Notes: generated by a model from the sequence alone, not told the origin. A stretch of 64,000 nucleotides of DNA from Tepiditoga spiralis (GCF_014701195.1 NZ_AP018712.1:1692501-1756500); one strand, 5' to 3'. Counted from the first letter of the stretch, positions 51,261-60,366 are shown. A program made the numbers and translations.

Positions 51261-51799
51261 TCATTTTCACCATTAAACATATTTTTTATTTTTAAAATAT
51301 CTTCAGTCCTTTTTTTATAATATAAAACAGGAGCTCTAAATTTCATAACCTTTCCATCATCATTAACTGGTATTAATAGTTGAAAGTCTTCTCTAAAATC
51401 TTGCCAATCTACTAAAATAGGAATATCTAATTTGAATTTTAAACATTCTTTTAAACTCGAAAGGTATTTTATTTCTTTAAAAGTATCTTTAAAATCATTT
51501 AAGTCATTTTCATTTAGATAAGTTAATACTGATAAATCTTTTAATTCTTCTTCATAAATCATTTCTTTATCTTTAAAGGCTAAAGTATATCCGTTTTTTA
51601 ATCTTAATTCTTTTGTATCTTCAGATAATTCTCTTTGCTTTGCACTTCTACCTATCAAAACTGAATCAGCTTCATTATATTTAAGCATAGATAATGCTTG
51701 AGCCGCACTTGGAACCTTTATAAATTCTACTTCATCACTTACATTTTTTAAAATTTCACTTGCAAATGGTGTCATTGTGGGACAATAAACTAATTTCAT
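51257..51799 (-). CDS. Conserved-looking protein of unknown function, first in operon
   Basis: 180 residues. YCPTMTPFASEIL at the N-terminus, then VEFIKVPSAAQALSMLKYNEADSVLIGRSAKQREL, alternating strands and helices, and a C-terminal basic end. The N-terminal half resembles a type-2 substrate-binding lobe, but I do not recognise a family. One cysteine only. No signal peptide. Behind AAAGGAG, with a consensus promoter and operator upstream; the stop overlaps the TauE start. The neighbourhood (TauE, ArsR, CDF and the sulfur operon) suggests a role in sulfur or metal stress (inference). Confidence 0.6.
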   Translation of the reverse strand: MKLVYCPTMTPFASEILKNVSDEVEFIKVPSAAQALSMLKYNEADSVLIGRSAKQRELSEDTKELRLKNGYTLAFKDKEMIYEEELKDLSVLTYLNENDLNDFKDTFKEIKYLSSLKECLKFKLDIPILVDWQDFREDFQLLIPVNDDGKVMKFRAPVLYYKKRTEDILKIKNMFNGENE

Positions 51800-51833
51800 A
51801 TTATCACTCCTTTTCTATTTTTATCATTTTAAC

Positions 51834-51882
51834 ATATGAACGTATGCACATATATTATAAATTTTATTTTCTTATTTGTCAA
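51834..51882 (-). promoter_or_regulatory. Promoter with ArsR-type operator for the operon at 51799
   Basis: On the minus strand TTGACA (51877-51882), 17-bp spacer, TATAAT (51854-51859), immediately followed by ATATGAACGTATGCACATAT (51834-51853 as read on the plus strand). The same dyad, ATATGnnC-N4-GnnCATAT, is at 42311-42330. Confidence 0.8.
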
Positions 51883-51991
51883 TTACAATTTTATTAAAAA
51901 ATAATTAAGCATCAAATTCTGTATGAATATATGCTAATATAGATATTAGATACTACATTTAGCATAAAAAATATTTTAGGGATGTGAAAAT

Positions 51992-52759
51992 ATGAAAATT
52001 GCATTTATTTCTGATATACATGGAAATATAGAGGCTTTAAACTCTATTTTAAATGACATAGAGAAACAAAATATAGATAAAATATATAGTCTTGGTGATT
52101 TAGTTGGGTATGGTCCAAATCCAAATGAAGTAGTTGAAAAAATAAGAGAGTTAAAAATACAGAGTGTAATGGGTAATTATGATGATGCGGTTGGAAATGA
52201 AAAAGAAAGTTGTGGATGTACATATAATCCAGGAAGAGAAACAGAAGTTGGAGATGAGTCAATAAGTTGGACAATTAAAAATACAAGTTCTGAAAATAAA
52301 AATTTTTTAAAAAATCTTCCCAAAAAACTTCATATTGAATTTGAAGGTCTTAAAATATTGTTAGTTCATGGCAGTCCTTTAAATGAACTTTTAGAATACG
52401 TAAAACCAAATATAGAGGTTAATAGACTCAATGAGTTGGTTAATTCTGTAAATGAAGATATAATAATAAATGGACATACTCACATTTCAATGGAAAAAAA
52501 TATAAATGGAAAAACAGTATACAATGCTGGTAGCGTTGGAAGAACAAAAGAAGGAATTCCAGAGGCTGTATATTTAATCATTGATATTAACAACGGTGTT
52601 TATTCACATGAATTCAGAAGAATAAAATATGATACTAAAAAAACTTGTGAAAAAATAATAAATACTGGTCTTCCAATTGAATTAGCTTTAGTTATAGCTC
52701 TTGGTTCAACATATAATATGGGAAATTCTAAAAAGAGAAGTATAAAATTTAAGTTGTAA
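51992..52759 (+). CDS. Calcineurin-like metallophosphoesterase (YfcE-like)
   Basis: 255 residues: FISDIHGNIEAL, LGDLVGYGP, MGNYDDAVG, LVHGSP and INGHTHISM complete the metal set (the NYDDAVG variant has Asn-Tyr-Asp in place of NHE). After this motif comes a cysteine pair CGCTYNPGRETEVG, seen in a subfamily of these phosphodiesterases. The C-terminal 50 residues extend past the usual domain. GGGATG precedes the ATG. A single gene with its own terminator-like hairpin. Confidence 0.87.
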   Translation: MKIAFISDIHGNIEALNSILNDIEKQNIDKIYSLGDLVGYGPNPNEVVEKIRELKIQSVMGNYDDAVGNEKESCGCTYNPGRETEVGDESISWTIKNTSSENKNFLKNLPKKLHIEFEGLKILLVHGSPLNELLEYVKPNIEVNRLNELVNSVNEDIIINGHTHISMEKNINGKTVYNAGSVGRTKEGIPEAVYLIIDINNGVYSHEFRRIKYDTKKTCEKIINTGLPIELALVIALGSTYNMGNSKKRSIKFKL

Positions 52760-52782
52760 AAAGCAATGCTTTTTACAACTTA
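52752..52782. terminator. Terminator-like palindrome between convergent genes
   Basis: AAGTTGTAAAAAGC, AAT, GCTTTTTACAACTT with no long T run. Overlaps the stop of the phosphoesterase gene and approaches the permease stop. Confidence 0.65.
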
Positions 52783-52783
52783 A

Positions 52784-53518
52784 TTATAATTCTTTTTTTA
52801 AAAATAATCTTAAACTAATCAAATAAAATATAATACTTAAAAATAATAATAAAATTGTATACCATATACTAAAAAAAGGATTTGAAATAAAATAATATAT
52901 ACTTAATTCTTTAATTCCAAAAATTGATACTGATGTAAAAAATACAAGAACAAAAAATGAAATTATCAATGTTTTTGATTGTTCATTTGTTAATAAAGAA
53001 ATGAATATTGTAAAACTATAAAAAATCAAAAAAGCTGTAACATGTCCCAAAAAATATTCAAAAAATATAGATGAATGAAGAATTTTATTTTGCAGTATAC
53101 CAAAAAAAGGAAAAAGATCTATAAATAGTATTAATATTATAGAAAAAATTAGATTAGAAAAAAATTTATAATTAAAAAAATTTTTCCTACCTATTCTAAG
53201 TAAAAATATTGATATTGTTTTTTTGGTAAATTCCTTAGTAAATATTGAAAAACTTAGTAAAATTCCTAAAAATGGAATAAACTGTCCAATATTTTTTATA
53301 TACCATTGTGTTTTTATATAAATTGAATAATCTTTTAGATTTTCTTTATAGCTTTCATAATCTTGATTTGAATTGAACATTTCTCTTAATGAAGTATTGG
53401 AATTAAATATTTCATAAGTTTTTTGTTGCATAAAATACAAAAACAAAAACATAGTTAAAAATACAAAAAAAGTAATTATTAATTTTAATCTATTATCTTT
53501 TAATTCTTTTTTAAACAT
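52784..53518 (-). CDS. ABC-2 type transporter permease
   Basis: About 244 residues with six hydrophobic helices and a large extracytoplasmic loop after the first helix (SNTSLREMFNSNQDYESYKENL region). Pattern fits an ABC-2 permease. It overlaps the ATPase gene by 8 bp. The ATG at 53518 is preferred because GGAGG is 8 nt upstream; earlier TTG and ATG codons sit on the ribosome site. Substrate unknown. Confidence 0.8.
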   Translation of the reverse strand: MFKKELKDNRLKLIITFFVFLTMFLFLYFMQQKTYEIFNSNTSLREMFNSNQDYESYKENLKDYSIYIKTQWYIKNIGQFIPFLGILLSFSIFTKEFTKKTISIFLLRIGRKNFFNYKFFSNLIFSIILILFIDLFPFFGILQNKILHSSIFFEYFLGHVTAFLIFYSFTIFISLLTNEQSKTLIISFFVLVFFTSVSIFGIKELSIYYFISNPFFSIWYTILLLFLSIIFYLISLRLFLKKEL

Positions 53519-54341
53519 TTTCATGTCCTCCAATCAACTCTTCATAAATAGTTTCAAAAGTCAAATCTTCTGTTTTAAATAAGGAGGTATCATATTTTTT
53601 TTTATCTACTATATACAAATATTCATTATTTACAATATTTTTTTTACTAATAAAATCTTTTAAATCATTAGAAGTTAAAAGTCCTATATATCTTGATTTT
53701 ATTTTGTCAATATAGTCAAATTCTACTATCTTACCATTATTTAAAATTAAAACTTTTGAAGATATGAATTCTACTTCTGACAATATTTGTGTTGTAAAAA
53801 TTATTGTTTTATTGTCATAAGAAAGTTTTAAAATTTCCTCAAGAATCTTTTTTTTCGTTATAGAATCTAAAAAAATAGTAGGTTCATCAAATAAGTATAC
53901 ATTGCTATTTCTTGATATAGTTATAATAAAATAAAATAAAACTTTTTTACCAGCAGACATTTTTTTTAATTTAATGTTTTTATCTATTTTAAAATTATCT
54001 AAGTATTCTAAAGCTTTTTTTAAATTAAATTTTTTATCAATGTTATTTATAAGTTTTATAAATTCATTAGGAGTGTAGTTTTCATATAAAACTTTATCTT
54101 CAGGTAAATAAGAAAAATCATTTATTATATCATTTTCAGTTATTTTATTGTTTTTATATTTTATTTCTCCACCGCTCTTTATTAATTTTAACAATGATTT
54201 TAAAATTGTTGTTTTTCCAGCACCATTAGGTCCAATAATTGATAAAATTTCACCTTCTTCAATATTAAAACTTATTTTTTTTAAAGTTCTTTTTCCAAAT
54301 TTATACATCTTTTTTAAACTCTTTACTTCTATTAAACTCAT
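53511..54341 (-). CDS. ABC transporter ATP-binding protein
   Basis: 276 residues. Walker A GPNGAGKTT, an atypical signature KKMSAGKKVLF in place of LSGGQ, Walker B NVYLFDEPTIFLD and the switch region FTTQILSEVEF (Q in place of the usual His). The C-terminal 70 residues are a short regulatory extension. Partner of the permease downstream. The start ATG at 54341 overlaps the stop of the duplicated short ORF (ATGA). Confidence 0.88.
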   Translation of the reverse strand: MSLIEVKSLKKMYKFGKRTLKKISFNIEEGEILSIIGPNGAGKTTILKSLLKLIKSGGEIKYKNNKITENDIINDFSYLPEDKVLYENYTPNEFIKLINNIDKKFNLKKALEYLDNFKIDKNIKLKKMSAGKKVLFYFIITISRNSNVYLFDEPTIFLDSITKKKILEEILKLSYDNKTIIFTTQILSEVEFISSKVLILNNGKIVEFDYIDKIKSRYIGLLTSNDLKDFISKKNIVNNEYLYIVDKKKYDTSLFKTEDLTFETIYEELIGGHENV

Positions 54342-54536
54342 TTTGAATCACCTTCCAAATATTCTTCAATAAAATTTATAATTTTCTCTTTATCAATTCC
54401 ACTTCTTTTTATTCTATATTTATACATCTTTTTTAAACTCTTTACTTCTATTAAACTCATTTTGAATCACCTTCCAAATATTCTTCAATAAAATTTATAA
54501 TTTTCTCTTTATCAATTCCACTTCTTTTTATTCTAT
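54299..54536. repeat. Perfect 119-bp tandem duplication
   Basis: 54299-54417 and 54418-54536 are identical over all 119 bp. Each copy carries the last ~26 codons of gntR, the ATGA overlap and the first 14 codons of the ATPase gene. So gntR and the ATPase gene are still intact, and an extra chimeric ORF sits between them. Confidence 0.97.
54338..54460 (-). CDS. 40-residue chimeric ORF created by the tandem duplication
   Basis: Starts with the duplicated ATPase start (MSLIEVKSLKKMYK), then continues in frame into the duplicated gntR tail (YRIKRSGIDKEKIINFIE...GDSK). Its ATG overlaps the gntR stop and its stop overlaps the true ATPase ATG, both as ATGA. Because 119+1 is a multiple of three, translational coupling is preserved from gntR through this ORF to the ATPase. 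Probably without function of its own, but likely translated (inference). Confidence 0.6.
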   Translation of the reverse strand: MSLIEVKSLKKMYKYRIKRSGIDKEKIINFIEEYLEGDSK

Positions 54537-54825
54537 TTAAAATTATTTTTAGTTCATTAAAAATTTCTACTTCTATTAATTCTTCGTTTATTTTGTTAAC
54601 AACATATCCCTTGCCTTTTTTAGCAGTTATTATTTTTTCAAATTCAAGTTCTCTATAGGCTCTTGCAACAGTATTTAAATTGACTTTTATACTTTCAGCT
54701 AAAACTCTTATTGAAGGTAAGTATTCACCTTCAATTATCTTTCCAGAAAGTATTAAATCTTTTATTCTATCTTTTATTTGTTCGTAAACAGGTTTTGGCA
54801 AACTATAATTTATTTTAAACCACAT
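54457..54825 (-). CDS. GntR family regulator, YtrA type
   Basis: 122 residues. Winged helix PVYEQIKDRIKDLILSGKIIEGEYLPSIRVLAESIKVNLNTVARAYRELE, with the wing at KKGKGYVV; short helical C-terminus, no ligand domain, as in the YtrA subfamily that controls ABC exporters. First gene of the GntR-ABC operon. AAGGAG precedes the ATG; the stop is the start of the duplicated ORF. Confidence 0.88.
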   Translation of the reverse strand: MWFKINYSLPKPVYEQIKDRIKDLILSGKIIEGEYLPSIRVLAESIKVNLNTVARAYRELEFEKIITAKKGKGYVVNKINEELIEVEIFNELKIILNRIKRSGIDKEKIINFIEEYLEGDSK

Positions 54826-54933
54826 TTTTAATTCTCCTTTCTGCTATACTATTATACTATAATATTTGTAATATCTTAATAAATAAAGTCGATAATATAT
54901 TGATTCACAAATAATACTTTAGGAGGGATTTAT

Positions 54934-55500
54934 ATGCGTATTAATTCAGTAAATGAATATCCATTAAATCACCTCAATTTCAAAAATTCAAAAAAAAGTA
55001 AAAAAACAAAGATCTCTGTAACTTCAGTTTCTATAAAAAAAGAAGAAATTGAAATTGAAAAGTTTAATGACTATTCAAACTTAAAACCCAAGGAAGTTAA
55101 ATCAAAGGAAGCTTGGAAGGTTTTAAAAAATAAATATGGAAATATCTTTTTAAAAGTCAAAGAATATGTAGACTATTTAGTAAAAAAACAAAATGGAATA
55201 AAAGTAAAAGAACCAGATTTATCAGAAATAAAAGATGAATTATCAAAAGAAGATTGGTCTGCAGAAGGTGTTGCAAATAGGATAATAGAATTTGCCAAAT
55301 CTATCTCTGGAGGAGATAAAAGTAAAATAAAACTTCTTAAAGATGCTATTGAACAAGGTTTTAATGAAGCAAAAAAAGAATTAGGATCACTACCAGAAGT
55401 ATCTCAAAAAACTCATGATTTGGTTATGAAAAAATTAGACGAATGGGAAAATGAAAAAAATACTGAAGATAAGGAGAATTCAAATGGAAAAAATAATTGA
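54934..55500 (+). CDS. DUF5610-like protein
   Basis: 188 residues. A basic, low-complexity N-terminus (KNSKKSKKTKISVTSVSIKKEE) precedes a C-terminal domain (about 105-175) with the pattern SAEGVANRIIEFAKSISGGD and GFNEAKKELGSLPEVSQKTHDLV, which I recognise as DUF5610. Function unknown. It overlaps the start of nadE by 17 bp, with an AGGAGGG site before the ATG. Confidence 0.65.
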   Translation: MRINSVNEYPLNHLNFKNSKKSKKTKISVTSVSIKKEEIEIEKFNDYSNLKPKEVKSKEAWKVLKNKYGNIFLKVKEYVDYLVKKQNGIKVKEPDLSEIKDELSKEDWSAEGVANRIIEFAKSISGGDKSKIKLLKDAIEQGFNEAKKELGSLPEVSQKTHDLVMKKLDEWENEKNTEDKENSNGKNN

Positions 55501-56317
55501 ATTCATAAAAAACACAGTAAATAAATATGGATATAAGGGAGCTGTTATAGGAATAAGTGGAGGAATAGATTCAGCAGTTGTTGCTGGATTATGTAAAAAA
55601 GCAATTGGAAAAGAAAATATATTTGCACTACTATTACCAGAAAAGGATTCATCAAAAAACACTTTAAAAGATTCTATAGATGTTTGTAATTTTTATGATT
55701 TAGATTATAAGATAAAAAAGATATCACCCATTTTAAAGAAAATGGGTGTGTATTCTTTAGAACCATCATCAACTTTAATACCAAGAAATATTAAAGAAAA
55801 ATATGTAATGAATAAGTGGACAAATGAAAAAGATACTTATATTCAAGATTTGAAAAATGAAGGAGATTCAGAATTTTTAAAAGGTCTTGCATATTATAGA
55901 GCTAAGCATAGAGTAAGAATGTGTATGTTATATTTAGAAGCTGAACAAAGAAATTATGCTGTTATTGGAACAACAAATAAAACAGAATTAAAAACTGGAT
56001 TTTATGTAAAGTATGGTGATGATTCTGTAGATATTGAACCAATAATGCATCTTTACAAAACAGAAGTTTATGAACTTTCAAAAAAATTAAATATACCTAA
56101 ACACATTATAAATAAATCACCCTCACCAGATCTTATTCCTGGAATTACAGATGAATTTGCTATGGGATTAACTTATAAAAATATAGATAGAATTTTAAAA
56201 AAAATAGAAAATAATGAAACTCTTGAAACAGAAAATAAAAAAGAAGTTGAAAGAGTAAAAGAAATATTAAAATGGGCAGATTACAGGAAAATAAAAAACA
56301 TTAATTTTAAAATATAA
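55484..56317 (+). CDS. nadE: NH3-dependent NAD+ synthetase
   Basis: 277 residues. P-loop of the N-type ATP pyrophosphatase family VIGISGGIDSAVVAGL near residue 22, then KAKHRVRMCMLYLEA, GTTNKTELKTGF and DIEPIMHLYKTEVYELSK. No glutaminase domain, so ammonia-dependent. ATG at 55484 is chosen over 55451 because AAGGAG lies 8 nt upstream. Its last few codons (56290-56317) are copied at 60367. Confidence 0.92.
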   Translation: MEKIIEFIKNTVNKYGYKGAVIGISGGIDSAVVAGLCKKAIGKENIFALLLPEKDSSKNTLKDSIDVCNFYDLDYKIKKISPILKKMGVYSLEPSSTLIPRNIKEKYVMNKWTNEKDTYIQDLKNEGDSEFLKGLAYYRAKHRVRMCMLYLEAEQRNYAVIGTTNKTELKTGFYVKYGDDSVDIEPIMHLYKTEVYELSKKLNIPKHIINKSPSPDLIPGITDEFAMGLTYKNIDRILKKIENNETLETENKKEVERVKEILKWADYRKIKNINFKI

Positions 56318-56355
56318 TTATTTAATTATGATATAATTAATTTGAGGTGATAAAA

Positions 56356-58161
56356 ATGAAAAAAAGGCTTCCAATAGGACAAAGTGATTTTAAAACTATA
56401 ATAGAAGAAGATATGTATTTTGTAGATAAAAGTATGTTAATCAAAGAGGTTATTGAAAGCGGAAATGTTTTATTAATAACAAGACCAAGAAGGTTTGGTA
56501 AAACTCTCAGTCAATCTATGATGAAGTACTTTTTTGATATTACTCAAAATAACGAACACCTTTTTAAAGATTTAAAGATATACAAAGAAAAGAATATAAT
56601 AGAAAAACATTTGAATAAACATCCTGTTATATACATTACCTTTAAAGATTTAAAGTCTAACAACTTAAAAAAGATGCATGACTTATTATCCATGGAACTT
56701 TCATCTTTATACATAGATCATAAGTATGTTTTAGAAGTTTTAAATGAAGAAGAAAAATCAGTATATAAATCAATAACTTCAGAAACGGCGGATGATGCAA
56801 AGTATGAAAACTCTATAAGAAACTTATCAAAGTATATGGAAAGATACTATGGTAAAAAAGTAATAATATTAATAGATGAATACGATACTCCCATTCAACA
56901 AGCTTACTTACACGGATACTATGATGAAATAATATCTTTAATTGGTAACTTATTTGGCATGGCATTAAAAGATAACGTATACCTTGAAAAGGCAGTTCTT
57001 ACTGGTATAACAAGAGTTTCTAAAGAAAGTATCTTTACTGGTGTGAATAACTTAAAGGTTTCTACTGTATTGAATGAACTATTCAATGATAAGTATGGTT
57101 TAACTAAAGAAGAAGTTGAAGAAACATTGAAGTATTATGAACTTGAATATGAAGAAAATGAAGTTATAAATTGGTACAATGGATATAACTTTGGTGGTGT
57201 TGAAATTTACAATCCTTTTTCTATTATAAACTTAGTAGATGAAAAAAAGATAAGACCATATTGGATGAATACGAGTGGAAACTACTTAGTTAAACAATTA
57301 ATAAAACAAGGAAGTGCTGAATTAAAAGATAAAATAGAAAAACTAATAAATGGTGAAGAAATTGAAAGTACAATAAATGAAACTATGGTTTATGGTGACT
57401 TAAATAATAACTTAGAAGAGTCTGTATGGACATTGTTTTTATTCAGCGGATACTTAAAATGGACAAAAAATATAAATCATGATTATGAAAGATATACATT
57501 AAAGATACCAAATAAAGAAGTAAAAATATTTTACAATAAAACTGTAGTATCAATGCTTGAAGAAGAAAGAATAAAACTCAATAATATATTAATAAACTTA
57601 ATAAATGGACATATAGAAGAGTTTAAAGAAGACTTTCAAAAACTAACTATGAATACATTGAGTTATTTTGACGTTAGTGGAGAAGAACCAGAAAGATTTT
57701 ATCATGGATTAATACTTGGAATGAGTGTTGGTTTAAAAGAAAAGTACATAATAAAGAGTAATAGAGAAACAGGACTTGGAAGAGCTGATGTTATTTTAAT
57801 TCCAAAAGATAAAACAGACAAAGGAATAATTATTGAGTTTAAAAAGTTTTATAAAAACGAAAAAACACTATTAAATAGTGCTAAAAATGGATTAAAACAA
57901 ATAAATGAAAAAAGGTATGAAGAAGATATAAAAAATTATGGAATAAATGATATAATAAAAGTTTCAATAGCTTTTGATAAAAAAGAGGTTGAAATTGTTA
58001 GTAATTTGGATAAGAAGGTTGAATTAACAGATATGGAAAAAGTAGCAAAAGAACTATTAAAAAATGGAGTTGATATAGAAATTATTTCTAAAACAACAAA
58101 GTTATCTATTGAAAAAATAAAAAAATTAACTTCTAAAAATAGACGAATCTGTAAAGATTAG
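56356..58161 (+). CDS. AAA-ATPase-like / PD-(D/E)XK nuclease protein (DUF1703 type), copy 1
   Basis: About 601 residues: KKRLPIGQSDFKTIIEEDMYFVDKS and TRPRRFGKTLSQSMMKYFF (Walker A-like RFGKT) at the N-terminus. IILIDEYDTPIQQA is the Walker B/hydrolysis motif, and the PD-(D/E)XK part GLGRADVILIPKDKTDKGIIIEFKK (D...ExK) is near residue 495. This is the AAA-ATPase_like/PDDEXK_9 pair, common and often multi-copy in Thermotogota and other bacteria; function unknown, DNA-related or defence roles proposed. Paralogous to the gene at 60433. Confidence 0.87.
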   Translation: MKKRLPIGQSDFKTIIEEDMYFVDKSMLIKEVIESGNVLLITRPRRFGKTLSQSMMKYFFDITQNNEHLFKDLKIYKEKNIIEKHLNKHPVIYITFKDLKSNNLKKMHDLLSMELSSLYIDHKYVLEVLNEEEKSVYKSITSETADDAKYENSIRNLSKYMERYYGKKVIILIDEYDTPIQQAYLHGYYDEIISLIGNLFGMALKDNVYLEKAVLTGITRVSKESIFTGVNNLKVSTVLNELFNDKYGLTKEEVEETLKYYELEYEENEVINWYNGYNFGGVEIYNPFSIINLVDEKKIRPYWMNTSGNYLVKQLIKQGSAELKDKIEKLINGEEIESTINETMVYGDLNNNLEESVWTLFLFSGYLKWTKNINHDYERYTLKIPNKEVKIFYNKTVVSMLEEERIKLNNILINLINGHIEEFKEDFQKLTMNTLSYFDVSGEEPERFYHGLILGMSVGLKEKYIIKSNRETGLGRADVILIPKDKTDKGIIIEFKKFYKNEKTLLNSAKNGLKQINEKRYEEDIKNYGINDIIKVSIAFDKKEVEIVSNLDKKVELTDMEKVAKELLKNGVDIEIISKTTKLSIEKIKKLTSKNRRICKD

Positions 58162-58319
58162 TGTGTATTAGATATATTTGGTAGCATATAAATATTGGAA
58201 AACAACGACAAAAATCTTAAAAAAATGTAGTTATTAGAAAATGAAAAAAATGTTCCTGAATAGTATGAATAAAATAAGGCAAAATTGGTAAAACCAACCT
58301 TTTACAGTAAAAAACTGCA

Positions 58320-59610
58320 ATGACTGAAAGGGCGACAACCCATCTGCGCGGTACAAAGTATAGATTTTTTAAGGATTACAAGCTACTTTCAGAGGTAGTC
58401 TTTAAGACGATCCTCGAAAAGGATGGCCAGTTCGGAAATAACAGCGTTCCAGTTGTGAAACCGTGCTGTCCATTTTTTTGTCACGTTTTTGGTAGTAAGG
58501 TATAAACTTTTAAGGACAGCATCGTCATTAGGGAATATTGATTTGGTCTTGGTAGCCTTCCTGAATTGCCTGTTAAGTGACTCTATGATGTTCGTGGTGT
58601 ACATAATCTTCCTTACCCCGTCTGAGAACTGAAAGAAGGTGGATAATAGGTGCCAATTTTTCTCCCAGCTCCTCAATGAAGCGTAATACTTGTCTCCCCA
58701 TTTGTTTATTACATTGGTTAGATTATCATAGCCTGTCTTTTCATCCAGTGCTGTATAGATTGTCTTTAAGTCCTTTGCAAACTCTTTCCTATCCTTGTGA
58801 GGAACATATTTCAGGGTGTTTCTAATCTGGTGGATTATGCACCTTTGTATCATAGTTTGCGGGAAGGTTGCATTTATAGCCTGCTCGAATCCAGAAAGAC
58901 CATCTATTGAAGCTACAAGTATGTCCTTAACTCCTCTGTTTTTGAGGTTGTTAAGTACTCCCATCCAAAACTTGGCACTTTCTACTTCACCAACATATAT
59001 CCCTAGCACATCTTTAATTCCGTCTATGTCAACACCTATTATTACATAAGCAGCCTTTTTTACTATCCTTCCGTCTTCTCTAACGTTGAAGTATATTGCA
59101 TCCAAGAAAACGAAGGTGTATATTTCGTGTAATGGCCTTTCCTGCCAGTCTTTTATTACTGGCATAAGCTTATTTGTTATCTTGCTCACCAGTTCAGCTG
59201 ATACTTCAAATCCGTACAAATCCATTATCTGATCAGATATATCCCTGGTGGTCATTCCTCTTGCGTACAAACTTATTATTTTTTCCTCTATCTCTGAAAT
59301 ATCATTCTAATACTTTGGAACTATTTTGGGTTCATATTCTCCCTTCCTGTCTCGAGGTACCTTTAACTCTATCATACTTGCCATAGCCCAGCTCGTCTTC
59401 GAGTTCCGCTTCCAGTACTTCCTGGATCAGATTTCCTGTCAGTGATTTTGTTAACTCCTTTATATCCTTTATTGTTCGGATTTCTCCTTTTCTTACCATT
59501 TCCTTTATTATTTCCTGTAGTACATTTCCCATTTTTCGTACCTCCTCTGGTTTTATTTTGCCACCAGATCTGTATCTTTTTTCCTTATACACTTAATATT
59601 TTACACTCTC
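58320..59610 (-). mobile_element. IS256-family insertion sequence, degraded
   Basis: The segment is visibly richer in G+C than its surroundings. It contains a broken IS256 transposase (59592 to 58389). The right end near 59583-59608 has GTGTAAAATATTAAGTG on the minus strand, the kind of terminal sequence seen in IS256 elements. No matching left inverted repeat or target duplication was found, so the boundaries are approximate. Confidence 0.65.
58389..59592 (-). pseudogene. IS256 family transposase, disrupted
   Basis: The N-terminal part (59592-59332) reads KPEEVRKMGNVLQEIIKEMVRKGEIRTI...EAELEDELGYGKYDR, the IS256 N-terminus. It then jumps into VKGTSRQEGRI and stops. The normal frame resumes as VPRDRKGEYEPKIVPKY, then meets an in-frame TAG (expected Gln). 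It continues from about 59270 as MYARGMTTRDISDQI through FLDAIYFNVREDG and SIDGLSGFEQAI (DDE motif) to the C-terminus. So there is an internal deletion of about 25 codons with frameshift, plus a nonsense codon: dead in cis. Confidence 0.85.
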
Positions 59611-59639
59611 GATTATTAATATTAACGAACTCTTAATGT

Positions 59640-60088
59640 TTCCTGAAACGTGGTTTTATTCAGCGTTTTATTTTTTTGGCCCATTTTTCAATTGTAATTT
59701 GGCTTATTCTTTACTTGCAAAATACACCAATAATGCCCTGTTGGTTCTATTCCTATTATTATTTTTTCTTTACCTTCTTTTTTCGCTATTTCTTTTATTT
59801 GTTTTTTGAAATCTTCAAATCCGTCTCTATTTGATTTGAACTTTATTACTTTTCCGTATTCTATCCCTCGATTGTCAAATGTCCTTGCATAGTGTGTTTT
59901 TTTTGCTATGTCTACTCCTACTACTAATGTTTTTTCATCCACTTGCTTTATTTTTTCATTTTGTGTATAATTCATTTGAGGTTCCTCCCTTTTTGTAAAA
60001 TATTTGTAGTTTTGCTCTACATTTTATATTTTACGGGGAGGTTCCTTTTTTTTCAACTCCTATTTTTTTTACTTACAGGAATGCTCCT
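59640..60088 (-). mobile_element. IS110-family remnant 1
   Basis: Holds a truncated IS110 transposase (59688-59975) with its upstream non-coding end. The block 60037-60088 matches 62297-62348 at 51 of 52 positions. Its rc near 59661-59727 matches 62452-62545. IS110 elements encode a bridge (seek) RNA in such non-coding ends. Confidence 0.65.
59688..59975 (-). pseudogene. IS110 family transposase, N-terminal fragment
   Basis: About 95 residues: VVGVDIAKKTHYARTFDNRG supplies the first Asp of the DEDD site and IIGIEPTGHYWC the Glu. The homology ends at the IEPTGHYWC region and is followed by 11 unrelated residues, so about 300 C-terminal residues are missing. Cannot be active alone. Upstream is the IS110 non-coding end; downstream the segment GCAAGTAAAGAATAAGCC is shared with remnant 2. 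Confidence 0.8.
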
Positions 60089-60089
60089 C

Positions 60090-60366
60090 TAATTTGTATT
60101 TTTATTTGTGCACACAAATATTTTAATATTATATTTTATTTATTTAACTTAATAAATTCAATTCATTATTAATATAATATTGTTTAATGTATAATAAAAG
60201 TGGTTCTTTCCAAAGTTACTTGAAAGCAAATTATCAAAAAGATATAATAAAAGAAAAAAGAAAGGGAAGAACCAAATGAAAGAAATAATAAAATCTAAAG
60301 AAGTATTAAACTTACATAAATGGATTAAGAAATACGAAAATAGCAAAATACATTCTTGAAACAAAT
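60090..60366. other. Unassigned remnant region before the second DUF1703 gene
   Basis: AT-rich, with an inverted pair GGTTCTTTCC (near 60191) and GGGAAGAACC (near 60262) and a short open frame from about 60276 (MKEIIKSKEVLNLHKWIKK) that ends after 27 codons. It looks like the start of a lost gene or an IS remnant. I do not recognise the product. It ends exactly where the nadE-tail duplication begins at 60367. Confidence 0.4.

Noticed and set aside
58320-58505. Small plus-strand open frame over the IS256 3' end
   Set aside because: Antisense to the transposase remnant, no ribosome site.
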